Shown: one piece after another, positions 24,110 to 32,687 of the stretch
How the letters are laid out: every line of letters starts with the position of its first letter
Numbering within the stretch: the first letter of the stretch is position 1
Notes under the pieces: generated by a model
The model's database searches: none
Seen by the model: the letters and a program-made list of their open reading frames with translations, nothing else
What the model was told of the DNA's origin: nothing
Translations under genes and position numbers: made by a program
Assembly (NCBI GenBank): GCA_963707135.1
Contig: CAVPOY010000045.1
Span: 1-34,427, forward strand
Length of the DNA: 34,427 nt
Direction of reading: 5' to 3'
Origin: JBGSTR01 sp963707135
GTDB lineage: Bacteria > Pseudomonadota > Gammaproteobacteria > Chromatiales > Chromatiaceae

Positions 24110-25919
24110 TCCCCGGGCGCTGCTCGGCCAGATCCCGCCTGTTCCTGGGGTCTACCGGATGATCGACGCCGGCGGCACCGTGCTCTACGTCGGCAAGGCG
24201 AAGAACCTGAAGCGGCGGGTCGCGAGCTACTTCAGCCGCTCGCTCAATGGCCGGCTCCAGCTGATGGTCAGCCAGGTCGCCGACATCGAGGTGACGGTGA
24301 CCCGCACCGAGGGCGAGGCCCTGCTGCTGGAAAGCAATCTGATCAAGTCCCTGCACCCGCGCTTCAACGTGGTGCTGCGGGACGACAAGAGCTATCCCTA
24401 CATCTACCTGTCGACCCAGGATCCCTTCCCGCGCCTCGCCTTCTATCGGGGCTCGCGCAAGGGTCCGGGGCGCTACTTCGGACCCTATCCGAGCGCCTGG
24501 GCGGTGCGCGAGACCCTGCAGCTGCTGCAGAAGGTCTTTCCGGTGCGTCAGTGCGAGGACAGCTTTTACCGCAGCCGCTCGCGTCCGTGCCTGCAGTATC
24601 AGATCAAGCGCTGCGGCGGACCCTGCGTGGGCCTCGTCGGCGAGCCGGCCTACGCCGAAGAGGTCCAGCACACCATCAAGTTCCTCGAGGGACGCACCGA
24701 CGAGGTCATCGACGAGCTGGCGGCGGCGATGGAGCGGGCGGCCGCGGACCTGGAGTTCGAGCGCGCGGCCGCCCTGCGCGACCAGATCGCGACCCTGCGC
24801 CGGATACGTGAACGTCAGTACGTGAGCGGGGAGGGCGGCGATCTCGACATCGTCGCCTGCGCCCAGGAAGGGGGCGTCTGCTGCGCGCAGGTATTCTTCA
24901 TCCGGGCCGGGCGGAACCTGGGGAACAAGACCTTCTTCCCGAAGGCCCCGGCAGACACCGAGGAGCCGGCGCTGCTCGCCGGGTTCCTCGCCCAGTTCTA
25001 CGTCGATAAGTCGATCCCGCCGGAGGTGATCGTCAGCGCGGAGCCGGAGGATCGCGCGTTGCTGGAGCGCGCCCTCGGAGAGCGGGCGCAGCGGCGGGTC
25101 CGCATCAAGTCCAGCGTGCGCGCCGAGCGTGCCCGCTGGCTCGAGGCGGCACGAGGAAACGCGCGCGTGGCACTGAGCTCGCGTCTGGGGAGCAAGGCCG
25201 GGTACGCGCGCCGGCTCGAGGCCCTGCGGACCGCACTCGATCTCGGTGAGCTACCGGGCCGGATGGAATGCTTCGACATCAGTCATACCGGCGGCGAGCG
25301 CACCGTTGCCTCCTGCGTGGTCTTCGACGGCGACGGCCCGCGCAAGTCCGACTACCGCCGATTCAACATCGAAGGTATCACTCCGGGCGACGACTACGCG
25401 GCGATGCGCCAGGTTCTAGCCCGGCGTTACAAGCGGGTGAAGCAGGGCGAGTATCCGACCCCAGATATCCTGTTCATCGACGGCGGACGCGGTCAGCTCG
25501 CGGCGGCGGACGAGGCGCTCCAGGAGCTTGGGATCGGGGGCATGACGCTGGTGGGCGTTGCCAAGGGTCCCGACCGCCGCCCCGGAACCGAGCAGCTCTG
25601 GTTGTTGAGCCATCAGGCCCCCGTTACACTGAGCGGCCATTCTCCCGCCATGCATCTGATCGAGCAGATCCGCGACGAGGCCCACCGATTCGCGATAACC
25701 GGCCATCGTCAACGGCGGGCGAAGGCCCGTACCGCGTCCGCCCTGCAGGAAATCAGTGGGGTCGGCCCCAAACGGCGCCAGCAACTACTGACGAAGTTCG
25801 GCGGGCTGCGTGGGCTGGAAAGGGCGGGCATCGAAGACATCGCCCTCGTAGACGGTATCAGCCGCGAGCTGGCGCGGCAGATATACGAGGCCCTTCATCG
25901 GGATTCGGCAGGAAACTGA
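24096..25919 (+). CDS. uvrC: UvrABC system protein C (excinuclease subunit)
   Basis: 607 residues, full length. N-terminal GIY-YIG nuclease: PPVPGVYRMIDAGGTVLYVG, KAKNLKRRVASYFS (3' incision). The UVR (UvrB-binding) domain lies around residues 200-235 (FLEGRTDEVIDELAAAMERA). The Cys cluster CLQYQIKRCGGPCVG is present. The RNase H-like endonuclease core (5' incision) has MECFDISHTGGERTVASCVV and DILFIDGGRGQLAAADEAL. C-terminal helix-hairpin-helix: ISGVGPKRRQQLLTKFGGLR. Start overlaps the end of the UDG gene. pgsA follows after four bases. Confidence 0.96.
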   Translation: MTAPDPRALLGQIPPVPGVYRMIDAGGTVLYVGKAKNLKRRVASYFSRSLNGRLQLMVSQVADIEVTVTRTEGEALLLESNLIKSLHPRFNVVLRDDKSYPYIYLSTQDPFPRLAFYRGSRKGPGRYFGPYPSAWAVRETLQLLQKVFPVRQCEDSFYRSRSRPCLQYQIKRCGGPCVGLVGEPAYAEEVQHTIKFLEGRTDEVIDELAAAMERAAADLEFERAAALRDQIATLRRIRERQYVSGEGGDLDIVACAQEGGVCCAQVFFIRAGRNLGNKTFFPKAPADTEEPALLAGFLAQFYVDKSIPPEVIVSAEPEDRALLERALGERAQRRVRIKSSVRAERARWLEAARGNARVALSSRLGSKAGYARRLEALRTALDLGELPGRMECFDISHTGGERTVASCVVFDGDGPRKSDYRRFNIEGITPGDDYAAMRQVLARRYKRVKQGEYPTPDILFIDGGRGQLAAADEALQELGIGGMTLVGVAKGPDRRPGTEQLWLLSHQAPVTLSGHSPAMHLIEQIRDEAHRFAITGHRQRRAKARTASALQEISGVGPKRRQQLLTKFGGLRGLERAGIEDIALVDGISRELARQIYEALHRDSAGN

Positions 25920-25923
25920 GCGC

Positions 25924-26538
25924 ATGTGGAATACCCCGAACCTGCTGACGCTATTGCGGATCTTCCTGATCCCGGTATTCGTCGCGGTGTTCTATGTCGA
26001 GGCCCGCTGGGCCCCCTACGCGGCCGCGGTGGTGTTCACCGTGGCCGCCATCACCGATTGGCTGGACGGCTACCTGGCGCGACGCTGGGGTCAGACCTCG
26101 CCACTCGGGGCGTTTCTCGATCCGGTCGCGGACAAGCTGATGGTCGCCGTCGCCCTGGTCCTGCTGGTGCAGGCGGACCCTCGGACGCTGCTGGCGTTGC
26201 CCGCCGCCGTCATCATCGGCCGGGAGATCACTGTCTCCGCGTTGCGCGAGTGGATGGCGGAGCTCGGCAGCCGATCGAAGGTCGCCGTGTCCATGACCGG
26301 CAAATTCAAGACCACGGCTCAGATGGTGTCCATCGTACTCCTGATTCTTCGGGATACGGTGTTCGGGCCCTGGCTGTACGATCTGGGCTTGGCGCTGCTT
26401 TACCTGGCGGCGCTGCTGACCCTGTGGTCCATGATGCTGTATCTGCGGGTCGCCTGGCCAAGCCTCTCGGGCGAACCGGGTGCAACCGACGAGTCCGGCA
26501 AGCGGAGCGTAGCCCAAGGGGCCTCGCGCCAGGGTTGA
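25924..26538 (+). CDS. pgsA: CDP-diacylglycerol--glycerol-3-phosphate 3-phosphatidyltransferase
   Basis: 204 residues with several membrane helices. The CDP-alcohol phosphotransferase motif is complete: Asp48-Gly49-x2-Ala52-Arg53-x8-Gly62-x3-Asp66-x3-Asp70 (in DGYLARRWGQTSPLGAFLDP and VADKL). It makes phosphatidylglycerophosphate, the first committed step to phosphatidylglycerol and cardiolipin, at the inner membrane. The uvrC-pgsA order is conserved in gammaproteobacteria. The stop codon lies inside the -35 box of the tRNA promoter. Confidence 0.95.
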   Translation: MWNTPNLLTLLRIFLIPVFVAVFYVEARWAPYAAAVVFTVAAITDWLDGYLARRWGQTSPLGAFLDPVADKLMVAVALVLLVQADPRTLLALPAAVIIGREITVSALREWMAELGSRSKVAVSMTGKFKTTAQMVSIVLLILRDTVFGPWLYDLGLALLYLAALLTLWSMMLYLRVAWPSLSGEPGATDESGKRSVAQGASRQG

Positions 26539-26562
26539 CAGTAACGGGCCGGTTCGTACAAT
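26535..26562 (+). promoter_or_regulatory. Sigma-70 promoter of tRNA-Gly
   Basis: TTGACA (26535-26540), 16-base spacer, TACAAT (26557-26562). The predicted start is about five bases before the mature tRNA. It overlaps the pgsA stop codon. Confidence 0.82.
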
Positions 26563-26573
26563 GGCGGGTCTGC

Positions 26574-26649
<76 letters not shown>

Positions 26650-26728
26650 AATTATTGGTCTGTCTCCAGTTCTGCGCCGCCACGGCGATCAGTCAAGGTT
26701 CTGATCGTTTTGCAGCAGGAGAGAGACC

Positions 26729-27607
26729 ATGCCGACCCTGTCGACCCTCATCGAGGGCTACGTTGCGTCCCGTGAGTGGGACGCGGCGACACTTTCGCGC
26801 CTTGCCTTTTGGGCGGACCAGCTCGGGTCCCTCGAGCTGACCGAGATCACCGCCGACGCGGTTGACCAGTCCTTGGTCAACCTGGCCGAGCGGGGGCGCC
26901 TCAAGCCCAGTTCCCGCGGCACCGTGCCATCGGGTCAGCCCCTCAAGGGCTCGACCGTCAACCGCTACGTCGCCCAGCTGGGCAGCCTGTACACCTACGC
27001 TCGCCGGCTCCGCCTGATCCCCCGGGCGTACATCCCGCCCACCAAGGGCATCGAGCGGGCACCCGAGCATCCCGACCCCGAGCGCTACCTCAAGCCCGAT
27101 GAGGTCCAGCGACTGATCGCCGTTGCCCGGCTGGTCGACCGCCGATGGGCGAAGCTTCCGGCCCTGATCCAGGTCCTGGCTACCACTGGGTTGCGGATCG
27201 GCAATGCCCTCGCCTTGCGCTGGCAGGACGTGGACCTGGACCGACGGGTGATCAGCGTAGCCAGGACCAAGAATGGGTCTCCCATCGTCTGCGCCATGCC
27301 TGAGAAGACCGCGGAGGCGCTCCGGGCGCTGCCCGGTAAGTTTCCCCATGCCCTGGTCTTCGGCGGCTCCCAGGGGCGCCCCTACAACCCCAGGAGGCTA
27401 TGGCGGCGGGCAGTCGAGGAAGCGGGGATGCCCCAGGCGACGCCACATTGGCTATGGCATAGCGCCGGCTACGCCATGGCGCGAGCCGGCGTCACGCAAC
27501 CGATGATCATGCGCGCCATGGGGCACAAGACCCTCGCGGCGTCCGCCCGCTACGTCCACGCGTCTGCGGATGATCTGCTGGAGATCGCTGACCGGGTCTT
27601 CGGGTGA
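26729..27607 (+). CDS. Tyrosine recombinase beside tRNA-Gly, catalytic Arg replaced
   Basis: 292 residues after GGAGAGAG. N-terminal core-binding part (LIEGYVASREWDAATLSRLA) and C-terminal catalytic domain. Visible catalytic positions: Arg156 (TTGLRIGNAL), Lys181, His240, His266 (MGHKTL) and nucleophile Tyr275 (ARYVH). The HxxR box reads HWLWH, so the second catalytic Arg is Trp243; one base change (CGG to TGG) would explain it. With this loss strand cleavage should be poor. Position next to a tRNA suggests a genomic-island integrase, and the decay would fix the island in place. A terminator follows. Confidence 0.88.
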   Translation: MPTLSTLIEGYVASREWDAATLSRLAFWADQLGSLELTEITADAVDQSLVNLAERGRLKPSSRGTVPSGQPLKGSTVNRYVAQLGSLYTYARRLRLIPRAYIPPTKGIERAPEHPDPERYLKPDEVQRLIAVARLVDRRWAKLPALIQVLATTGLRIGNALALRWQDVDLDRRVISVARTKNGSPIVCAMPEKTAEALRALPGKFPHALVFGGSQGRPYNPRRLWRRAVEEAGMPQATPHWLWHSAGYAMARAGVTQPMIMRAMGHKTLAASARYVHASADDLLEIADRVFG

Positions 27608-27650
27608 CCTAGGCCTATCATCGTGTTTTACGATGAATATGGCGTATCCG

Positions 27651-27670
27651 AAAGGCTGCGCCTTTTTTTT
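27651..27670 (+). terminator. Rho-independent terminator after the integrase
   Basis: Stem AAAGGC, loop TGC, stem GCCTTT continuing into a run of eight T in total. It starts 44 bases after the stop. A further short hairpin TCATCGT/ACGATGA is at 27618-27636. Confidence 0.8.
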
Positions 27671-28229
27671 GCCCGCAAGGTCTTGATGGACAAAGGACTC
27701 TGACCCCTCTGTAAACAAATATTGACGGTAAAGCAGAGGCTTACGAGACGCTTTCGTTCGTGATTAACTTCTACAAGTCGCGCCGTGGCGGCGCAGCAAC
27801 CGGAGACGAGAGATGACCGAGACGACCGAAGTGGTGAGGACCTGGCTACGCCGTGAGGACCGGAGTGTCGCCGTGCTCGTGATACATTTTGGGACGTCCA
27901 AGTCGCCAAAATGACTGCGCTCGGCGACAGCCTTTGTGCCCGGATTCGCCCTGCGGGTGCGGCCGTGCCCGACTCCCCGTTGGTCCGCCGGGCACGACAG
28001 CGCCATATATGGCTCGACGGCGTATCGGATGCGCTTGCATACGACCTGCGCTGGCTGCGGGTCCTTCGGTCCCTTCGCCACTCCGGCCGCACGCCCGCGC
28101 CTACGCCTACCGGGGACTACCCGCCTCGTGCTTCGCACTTCCATGGCGGGCAGCGGGGGATGGCGCACCTCGTTGCGGTCTTGCGCCGGCTGCGGGTCAC
28201 GCCGTCATAGGCCGCGCGGAGTCGCTCGG
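27671..28229. other. No recognisable gene
   Basis: Several overlapping open frames exist in both directions, but all are Arg/Pro/Ala-rich with no motif and look like GC-rich chance frames. The related phrases TGCGCTGGCTGCGGGTC (28048 on) and TGCGCCGGCTGCGGGTC (28183 on) form an imperfect direct repeat. Nothing else was seen. Confidence 0.5.
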
Positions 28230-29108
28230 CTATGAGGCGAGAGGCATCGGGCGCGTGCCGCGGCAGTCCGGGTAACGTGGGCAACCCCAGAACGGTTGTC
28301 CGCTCTTGCCGCCGCGTTTCGCTACGCGCTTGACCATTGTAGCGCCGCACGTAGGGCAGGCAGGCGCAACAACCTCCGCCACGGCTGGCGTGCGCCGGTT
28401 TGGCTCGGCCGAAACGTGAGAGGGAGAGGAGGGCGAAAGGCGACGGTCTTGCACCCCGCGAATGACCGCCTTGAGCTTCAGGCCGTCCCAGAGGTCGATG
28501 TTGCGGCCGGCGGCGAAGCACTTGGCCTCGTCGCTGAATTCTCCGGATGAGACGACATAGCCGCCCACGGCGCCTCGGGCCGACATGACCCCGTAGAGTT
28601 CGCGAACGATCTCGACCCCGACCTTGCGGGCGCGCCAGCGCTTGCACTGCACGAGGTGCAGCTCGCCGTCCTTCCGTAACTCCAGATCGACACCCCCGTC
28701 CGGGCCGGCATTGGTCTCGGTGACCGCAAAGCAGCGTTCTCGGAAGGCCTGTCCGACCAAGCGCTCGAAGTTTTGCCAGGAGAGATTCAGAAGGTCGGAA
28801 TCGTCGGCGGTTCGCTTGGCGTCGGCGAGGAGGCGGCGATTCCGAGCGGTCTTCACCGCGGATACGACGGCGCCAAAGAAGAAGATCATGGGCAGGATGT
28901 ATTGGCCGGCGGTCGCTAAGCCGCGAAAAAACGATCCGGTCATCAGCCCGGCCATCTCACGAGGGTCGGGCGGCGTCAAAATCGGGGCTTCGGCGATGCG
29001 GTGGAGCGCGAGATAGCTTGCCGCCGCGAGGATGATCGCGACCCACCATGGAAGCAGCGCCGCAAGGTCGAGCAGATCCTCAAGTGTGCTTTGTCGACGC
29101 CGTGGCAT
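28230..29108 (-). CDS. Membrane-anchored Mrr-type restriction nuclease with C4 zinc finger
   Basis: 292 residues. Two hydrophobic segments (about 19-37 and 61-85) at the N-terminus, then an Mrr_cat-like PD-(D/E)xK domain (about 108-215): Glu115 in SWQNFERLVGQAF, Asp141 in GPDGGVDLEL, Gln154-x-Lys156 in HLVQCKRW, and GYVVSSGEFSDEA. The C-terminus has a topoisomerase-type zinc finger with Cys251, Cys254, Cys276 and Cys282 (CPTCGATMVKRV, GCPRYPDC). This architecture is predicted to cut DNA, probably modified or foreign, at the membrane, and would fit a defence role. Before the IS630 insertion it was divergent from the three-gene operon starting at 30615. AAGGAA lies upstream of the ATG. Confidence 0.87.
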   Translation of the reverse strand: MPRRRQSTLEDLLDLAALLPWWVAIILAAASYLALHRIAEAPILTPPDPREMAGLMTGSFFRGLATAGQYILPMIFFFGAVVSAVKTARNRRLLADAKRTADDSDLLNLSWQNFERLVGQAFRERCFAVTETNAGPDGGVDLELRKDGELHLVQCKRWRARKVGVEIVRELYGVMSARGAVGGYVVSSGEFSDEAKCFAAGRNIDLWDGLKLKAVIRGVQDRRLSPSSPSHVSAEPNRRTPAVAEVVAPACPTCGATMVKRVAKRGGKSGQPFWGCPRYPDCRGTRPMPLAS

Positions 29109-29274
29109 GTGCGGCCCGTTCCTTGTTCAGTATGAGTGCATTGTAGGGTCGCGCCAGGGCCTCGCTGTGTGATCGCGCACGAGTTAGGAACGCAGGGCGT
29201 GAACGCTCAGAGAGGGTATCGGATGGGGTCGAGGATTTGGGGCGGGTATCCTAACCCTTTCTTGGGGGCCGCTA

Positions 29275-30597
29275 GTGCACCGCTGTAGAAATCCTGACAC
29301 CGTTCGGGTACCTAAGCCGCCAAAGGTTTGCCTTCATAGGTCCAGCGGAAGGGCTTGGCCATAGTCTTGTTGAAGAAATCGATGAAGCGGACGATCTTCG
29401 CATTAAGGTCCTGCACGGACGTGAAATTGCCGCGGCTGATGACCTTCCGCGCGAGGATCGAGAACCACATCTCGATCTGATTGAGCCAAGAGGCATGCTT
29501 GGGCGTGAAGTGAAAAACGATGCGGTGGCTGGGGTCGCGCAGAAATTTCTCACGCGTCGCCATCGATTGGAGGATGCCGCACTGACCTTTGACGCCGAGG
29601 TCGCCGTCGAAGCCGATGGTCTCGGCGATCAAGCGCACGACCGCTTCGGAGCAATGGATATTGAGGTTGTCCATCACGAGATGCCAGTGGGTTTCGGGCG
29701 AGCGGGTGGCAAGCAGCGTGGCGAGGTAGTGCGCGAAGTCCGCCTCGGTACGGGTGTGGCCGAGGCGGTAACCGACCGTGCCAGTGGCTACATCGAAATC
29801 GGCGATGAGGGTGGTGGTGCCGTGGCGGACGTACTCGAACTCGGTGCGCTCGGGCCGGCCAGGACGCATCGGCTGCGTCGGGGCAGCGCGTTCAAGTGCT
29901 TGTACGCCGGTCATTTCATCGATGCTGCGTGTGGCGATTCCGGCGGCTGCACGCTCGGGGGCGAGCTGATAAGTCTGGCAGATATCGCCACACTTGGCGG
30001 CGAAGTCGGTGTCGCGCGGTGTGTTGATCCAGCCACGGGTGCGGTGGGGCTTAAGCCTCACCTCACGCAGGAAGCGCCCGACGGAGTGGCCCGAGATGCT
30101 CTCAACGATGCCTTCCTCGCTTGCTGCCATGGCCAGCGTGGCATGGGTCCAATGGGTGAAAGGCCGACCGCTCTCGCTCGGCGGCTCGCAGGCCAGGGCG
30201 ATGATCTGGCAGATTTGCTCCGGCATGAACGTTGGCGGAGTACCCGGGCGCGGCGCATCGCACAAGCGCTTGGCGAACGGCTGTTCCGCGCTGGCGAGCC
30301 AGCGTTTGCGCCAACGCTGCACGGTCTTGCGCCCGATACCCAACTCCCGAGCCGTTTCGCGTACGCCGACACCGGCGGCGGCCAGCAGGATGACGCGGGC
30401 ACGCAACACCAAGCTCTGTGGCGCATGATGTTGCCGCACAATGGCTTCGAGACGGTGACGGTCTTTCGTGGACAGGCTGATGGGGGTGGCAGCACAGCGG
30501 GCCATGGCGAACAGGTGCAAGCAGACGAAAATTAACCTGTTCAGCATCATGCAGCATTTACCTCAGAAACGGCATCAGAACTTCCACTCTGGACCAC
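29275..30597 (-). mobile_element. IS630-family insertion sequence
   Basis: 1323 bases flanked by TA at 29273-29274 and 30598-30599, the target of this family. Imperfect terminal inverted repeats of about 30 bases begin GTGCACCGCTGTAGAAATCC (left) and, reversed, GTGGTCCAGAGTGGAAGTTC (right), sharing CTGA..CCGTT further in. It carries one transposase gene. It divides a divergent promoter region of about 180 bases. Confidence 0.88.
29312..30505 (-). CDS. IS630-family transposase
   Basis: 397 residues from ATG 30505 (a start at 30550 is possible). The N-terminal helix-turn-helix reads VRETARELGIGRKTVQRWRK. The DDE domain shows Asp in RSIDEMTGVQAL, Asp in HLVMDNLNIH and Glu in PKHASWLNQIEMWFS, the standard IS630 DDE triad. 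No internal stop or frameshift, so it may be active. The stop lies 37 bases inside the left end. Confidence 0.93.
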   Translation of the reverse strand: MARCAATPISLSTKDRHRLEAIVRQHHAPQSLVLRARVILLAAAGVGVRETARELGIGRKTVQRWRKRWLASAEQPFAKRLCDAPRPGTPPTFMPEQICQIIALACEPPSESGRPFTHWTHATLAMAASEEGIVESISGHSVGRFLREVRLKPHRTRGWINTPRDTDFAAKCGDICQTYQLAPERAAAGIATRSIDEMTGVQALERAAPTQPMRPGRPERTEFEYVRHGTTTLIADFDVATGTVGYRLGHTRTEADFAHYLATLLATRSPETHWHLVMDNLNIHCSEAVVRLIAETIGFDGDLGVKGQCGILQSMATREKFLRDPSHRIVFHFTPKHASWLNQIEMWFSILARKVISRGNFTSVQDLNAKIVRFIDFFNKTMAKPFRWTYEGKPLAA

Positions 30598-30614
30598 TAG
30601 TGGGGCAGCAAGCT

Positions 30615-31079
30615 ATGAAGATCAATTTCACGAAGAAGGAATACCAGGCGCTCGTCGAGATGCTCCTCGTTGCGGATCTGGTGATCCATGGGCACGACGT
30701 GGAAGAGCACGAAGAGAAGAAGCCGTACACGGCGTTACGCAAGAAAGTGCTGTCCCACCATGAGGAGATGGGAATGGATGAGGAGTTCGAGTATTCGCCG
30801 CAGGACGACGAGTACTTCGAGACCGCGGCGTATGAGGAGGACGCCCCTCACACGCGATTCATCAACGAGTACGACGAGCAGATGTTCTGGTCGGAGCTTG
30901 CAAGCAGGCTCGCCCGTAGGGATCTCGCCGCGGAGGGAATGCTCAGTGCGGAGGGGTCGCTCAGTGAGGAGGAGTGGGCGACGAAGCTCTTTGAGATCAC
31001 CGCGCACTACGAGGATGAGCTTGCCGAGAACGGGCTTAATAACGTGCGGGTCGCCCTCGAAACGCCACGGATGCACTGA
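30615..31079 (+). CDS. Acidic hypothetical protein, gene 1 of a three-gene operon
   Basis: 154 residues from ATG 30615: MKINFTKKEYQALVEMLLVA at the N-terminus, an acidic middle (EEFEYSPQDDEYFETAAYEE) and helical C-terminus. No family recognised. No membrane segment or signal peptide. The IS630 end lies only 17 bases upstream, so the gene has lost its native promoter, though it may be read from IS sequences. An upstream in-frame start at 30468 lies inside the IS. Followed after nine bases by gene 2. Confidence 0.75.
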   Translation: MKINFTKKEYQALVEMLLVADLVIHGHDVEEHEEKKPYTALRKKVLSHHEEMGMDEEFEYSPQDDEYFETAAYEEDAPHTRFINEYDEQMFWSELASRLARRDLAAEGMLSAEGSLSEEEWATKLFEITAHYEDELAENGLNNVRVALETPRMH

Positions 31080-31088
31080 GCCGGGGGC

Positions 31089-31349
31089 ATGGCGAGGATC
31101 GGCGACTGGTTCGACGTTGGGATGGATGCCTACCGAGACGACGAGCACCGCCAGGAGCTGCTGCCGCCCCGGAGTGACATGGAAGCGCAGCGCGCGTGGC
31201 TCGCCGGCTTCGGTGCGGCGTGGGCATCCGGTACAGAGGATCTCGAGTCGGTCGACGGGGCCCTCGTGCGGGTGTGTGAGGGTAGGGCGGAACTCTTGTG
31301 GCAGTTAAGGAGCCACCGGCTCGGCTGGGGGAGTCGGAGGGTGCAGTAG
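31089..31349 (+). CDS. Small hypothetical protein, gene 2 of the operon (Rmf-like segment)
   Basis: 86 residues beginning MARIGDWFDVGMDAYRDDEH. The segment AQRAWLAGFGAAWASG vaguely recalls the RQAWLxGW element of ribosome modulation factor-like proteins; this is a weak resemblance only. It ends eight bases before gene 3. Function unknown. Confidence 0.62.
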   Translation: MARIGDWFDVGMDAYRDDEHRQELLPPRSDMEAQRAWLAGFGAAWASGTEDLESVDGALVRVCEGRAELLWQLRSHRLGWGSRRVQ

Positions 31350-31357
31350 GGGCGAAT

Positions 31358-31669
31358 ATGGCACGCAAGAAAATCGAGCAGGGATCGGAGGTTTCGGTAC
31401 TCCTCACGACACGGGAACGGGATCTTGTTCTGGAGCACACATTCGCCGGGCCAAACCTCACCGAACGGTTGCGGCTGGCACCGGTCTCAGGCGCGCACCT
31501 CGTCGTCAAGTACACGATGGACGATCTCGACGAGTTGCTTGGCTACATCGCGGCCGAAGCGAATCATTCGGAGGACAAGGCACTCGAGGACGAACTCGAC
31601 GCGCTTTACGAGCGCCTTGAGGACGAGATGGATTCGTACGACGATGGAGGGTGGCAGGAGAGCTTCTGA
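31358..31669 (+). CDS. Acidic hypothetical protein, gene 3 of the operon
   Basis: 103 residues from ATG 31358: MARKKIEQGSEVSVLLTTRE, LEHTFAGPNLTERLRLAP, then YTMDDLDELLGYIAAEANHS and a strongly acidic C-terminal helix (DALYERLEDEMDSYDDGG). No family identified with certainty. Its tight spacing to gene 2 shows co-transcription. An upstream in-frame start at 31298 overlaps gene 2 and is less likely, as GGGG precedes the chosen ATG. Confidence 0.75.
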   Translation: MARKKIEQGSEVSVLLTTRERDLVLEHTFAGPNLTERLRLAPVSGAHLVVKYTMDDLDELLGYIAAEANHSEDKALEDELDALYERLEDEMDSYDDGGWQESF

Positions 31670-31797
31670 GGGGTCAGGGCGGGGGAGGCGAGGCGGTGTA
31701 GTGGAAGCCGCCGGCGCCGGTGTAGACGATGCGGAGTGAGGTCTCGCGAGAGCCGCAACGTGAACAGCGGAGCATTGTGTGCGGATTCCGCTGAAAT

Positions 31798-31875
31798 CTG
31801 CCACCGATTCCGGTGTGAAAGCTGCCACCTAATCCACGCGAAGCCTGCCACCCATTCCGGGGGAAAGCTGCCGCC
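31798..31875 (+). repeat. Left-end IstA-type binding repeats, four copies
   Basis: CTGCCACC-like units start at 31798, 31822, 31845 and 31868 (the last is CTGCCGCC), spaced 23-24 bases apart, about two helical turns. Confidence 0.85.
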
Positions 31876-31908
31876 TGTCGGAGCGAAGCGACGCGGGAAT
31901 TTGCATTG

Positions 31909-32664
31909 TTACGCCGAAGGGGCTTTGGGCGTCAATTTCGCGTGACGTTTTCGCATGGACTCTCCTTTCAAGTTGATCCGATAAGCGCTGTGTACGAGGC
32001 GGTCGAGGATGGCATCGGCCAGGGTGTGGTCGCCGATGACCTCATGCCAGTGATCGACGGGTACCTGCGAGGTCACGACCGTGGATCGGCTCCCATGTCG
32101 GTCATCGAGCAGCTCGAGCATGTCGCGACGCTGCTCGGCGGTGAATTTGGCCAAGCCCCAATCGTCGAGGATGATCAGATCGGTCTTGGCAAAGCCGGCC
32201 ATGAGCTTGGTGAAGCGCCCGTCACCATGGGCCAGACCCAGGTCCTCGAACAACCGAGGTAGGCGCAGATACAGTGCTGTGTAGCCTTCCCGACAGGCCT
32301 TCTGGGCCAGGGCACAGGCAATCCACGTCTTGCCCACGCCGGTGGGGCCGTTGATGATCAGATTGAGCCCATCGTGGACCCAGCGGCAAGTGGCCAGCTG
32401 CAGCATCAGGGCCTTGTCGAGCCCACGGGGTGCACGGTAGTCGAGGTCCTCGACGCAGGCATGGTGCTTGAGCCTGGCTTGGCGCAGGCGGGTTTTCAGA
32501 CGCCGATCCTGACGTTCGGTCATTTCCCGGTCGGCGAGCAGACCGAGACGCTCCTCGAAGCTGAGAGTCTCGCTCTCGGGTATGGTCATCTGCTCGGTCA
32601 GGGCCTTGTACATTCCGGCCAGACGCAGGGTCTGCAGTTTCTCCAGGGTGGGGTGGTGCAACAT
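31909..32664 (-). CDS. istB: IS21 helper ATPase IstB
   Basis: 251 residues from ATG 32664 with AGGAGA seven bases upstream. It opens MLHHPTLEKLQTLRLAGMYK and has the AAA+ Walker A GPTGVGKT (106-113), Walker B LIILDDWGLAKF and sensor segment VVTSQVPVDHWHEVIGD. DnaA-like ATPase that helps IstA select targets. Start is 23 bases after the istA stop. Confidence 0.94.
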   Translation of the reverse strand: MLHHPTLEKLQTLRLAGMYKALTEQMTIPESETLSFEERLGLLADREMTERQDRRLKTRLRQARLKHHACVEDLDYRAPRGLDKALMLQLATCRWVHDGLNLIINGPTGVGKTWIACALAQKACREGYTALYLRLPRLFEDLGLAHGDGRFTKLMAGFAKTDLIILDDWGLAKFTAEQRRDMLELLDDRHGSRSTVVTSQVPVDHWHEVIGDHTLADAILDRLVHSAYRINLKGESMRKRHAKLTPKAPSA

Positions 32665-32687
32665 GGGATGTCTCCTGTGGTTGGTGT

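Noticed and set aside
27671..28229. Overlapping frames of 100-154 codons in both directions
   Set aside because: All are Arg/Pro/Ala-rich without motifs or ribosome-binding sites; treated as non-coding.
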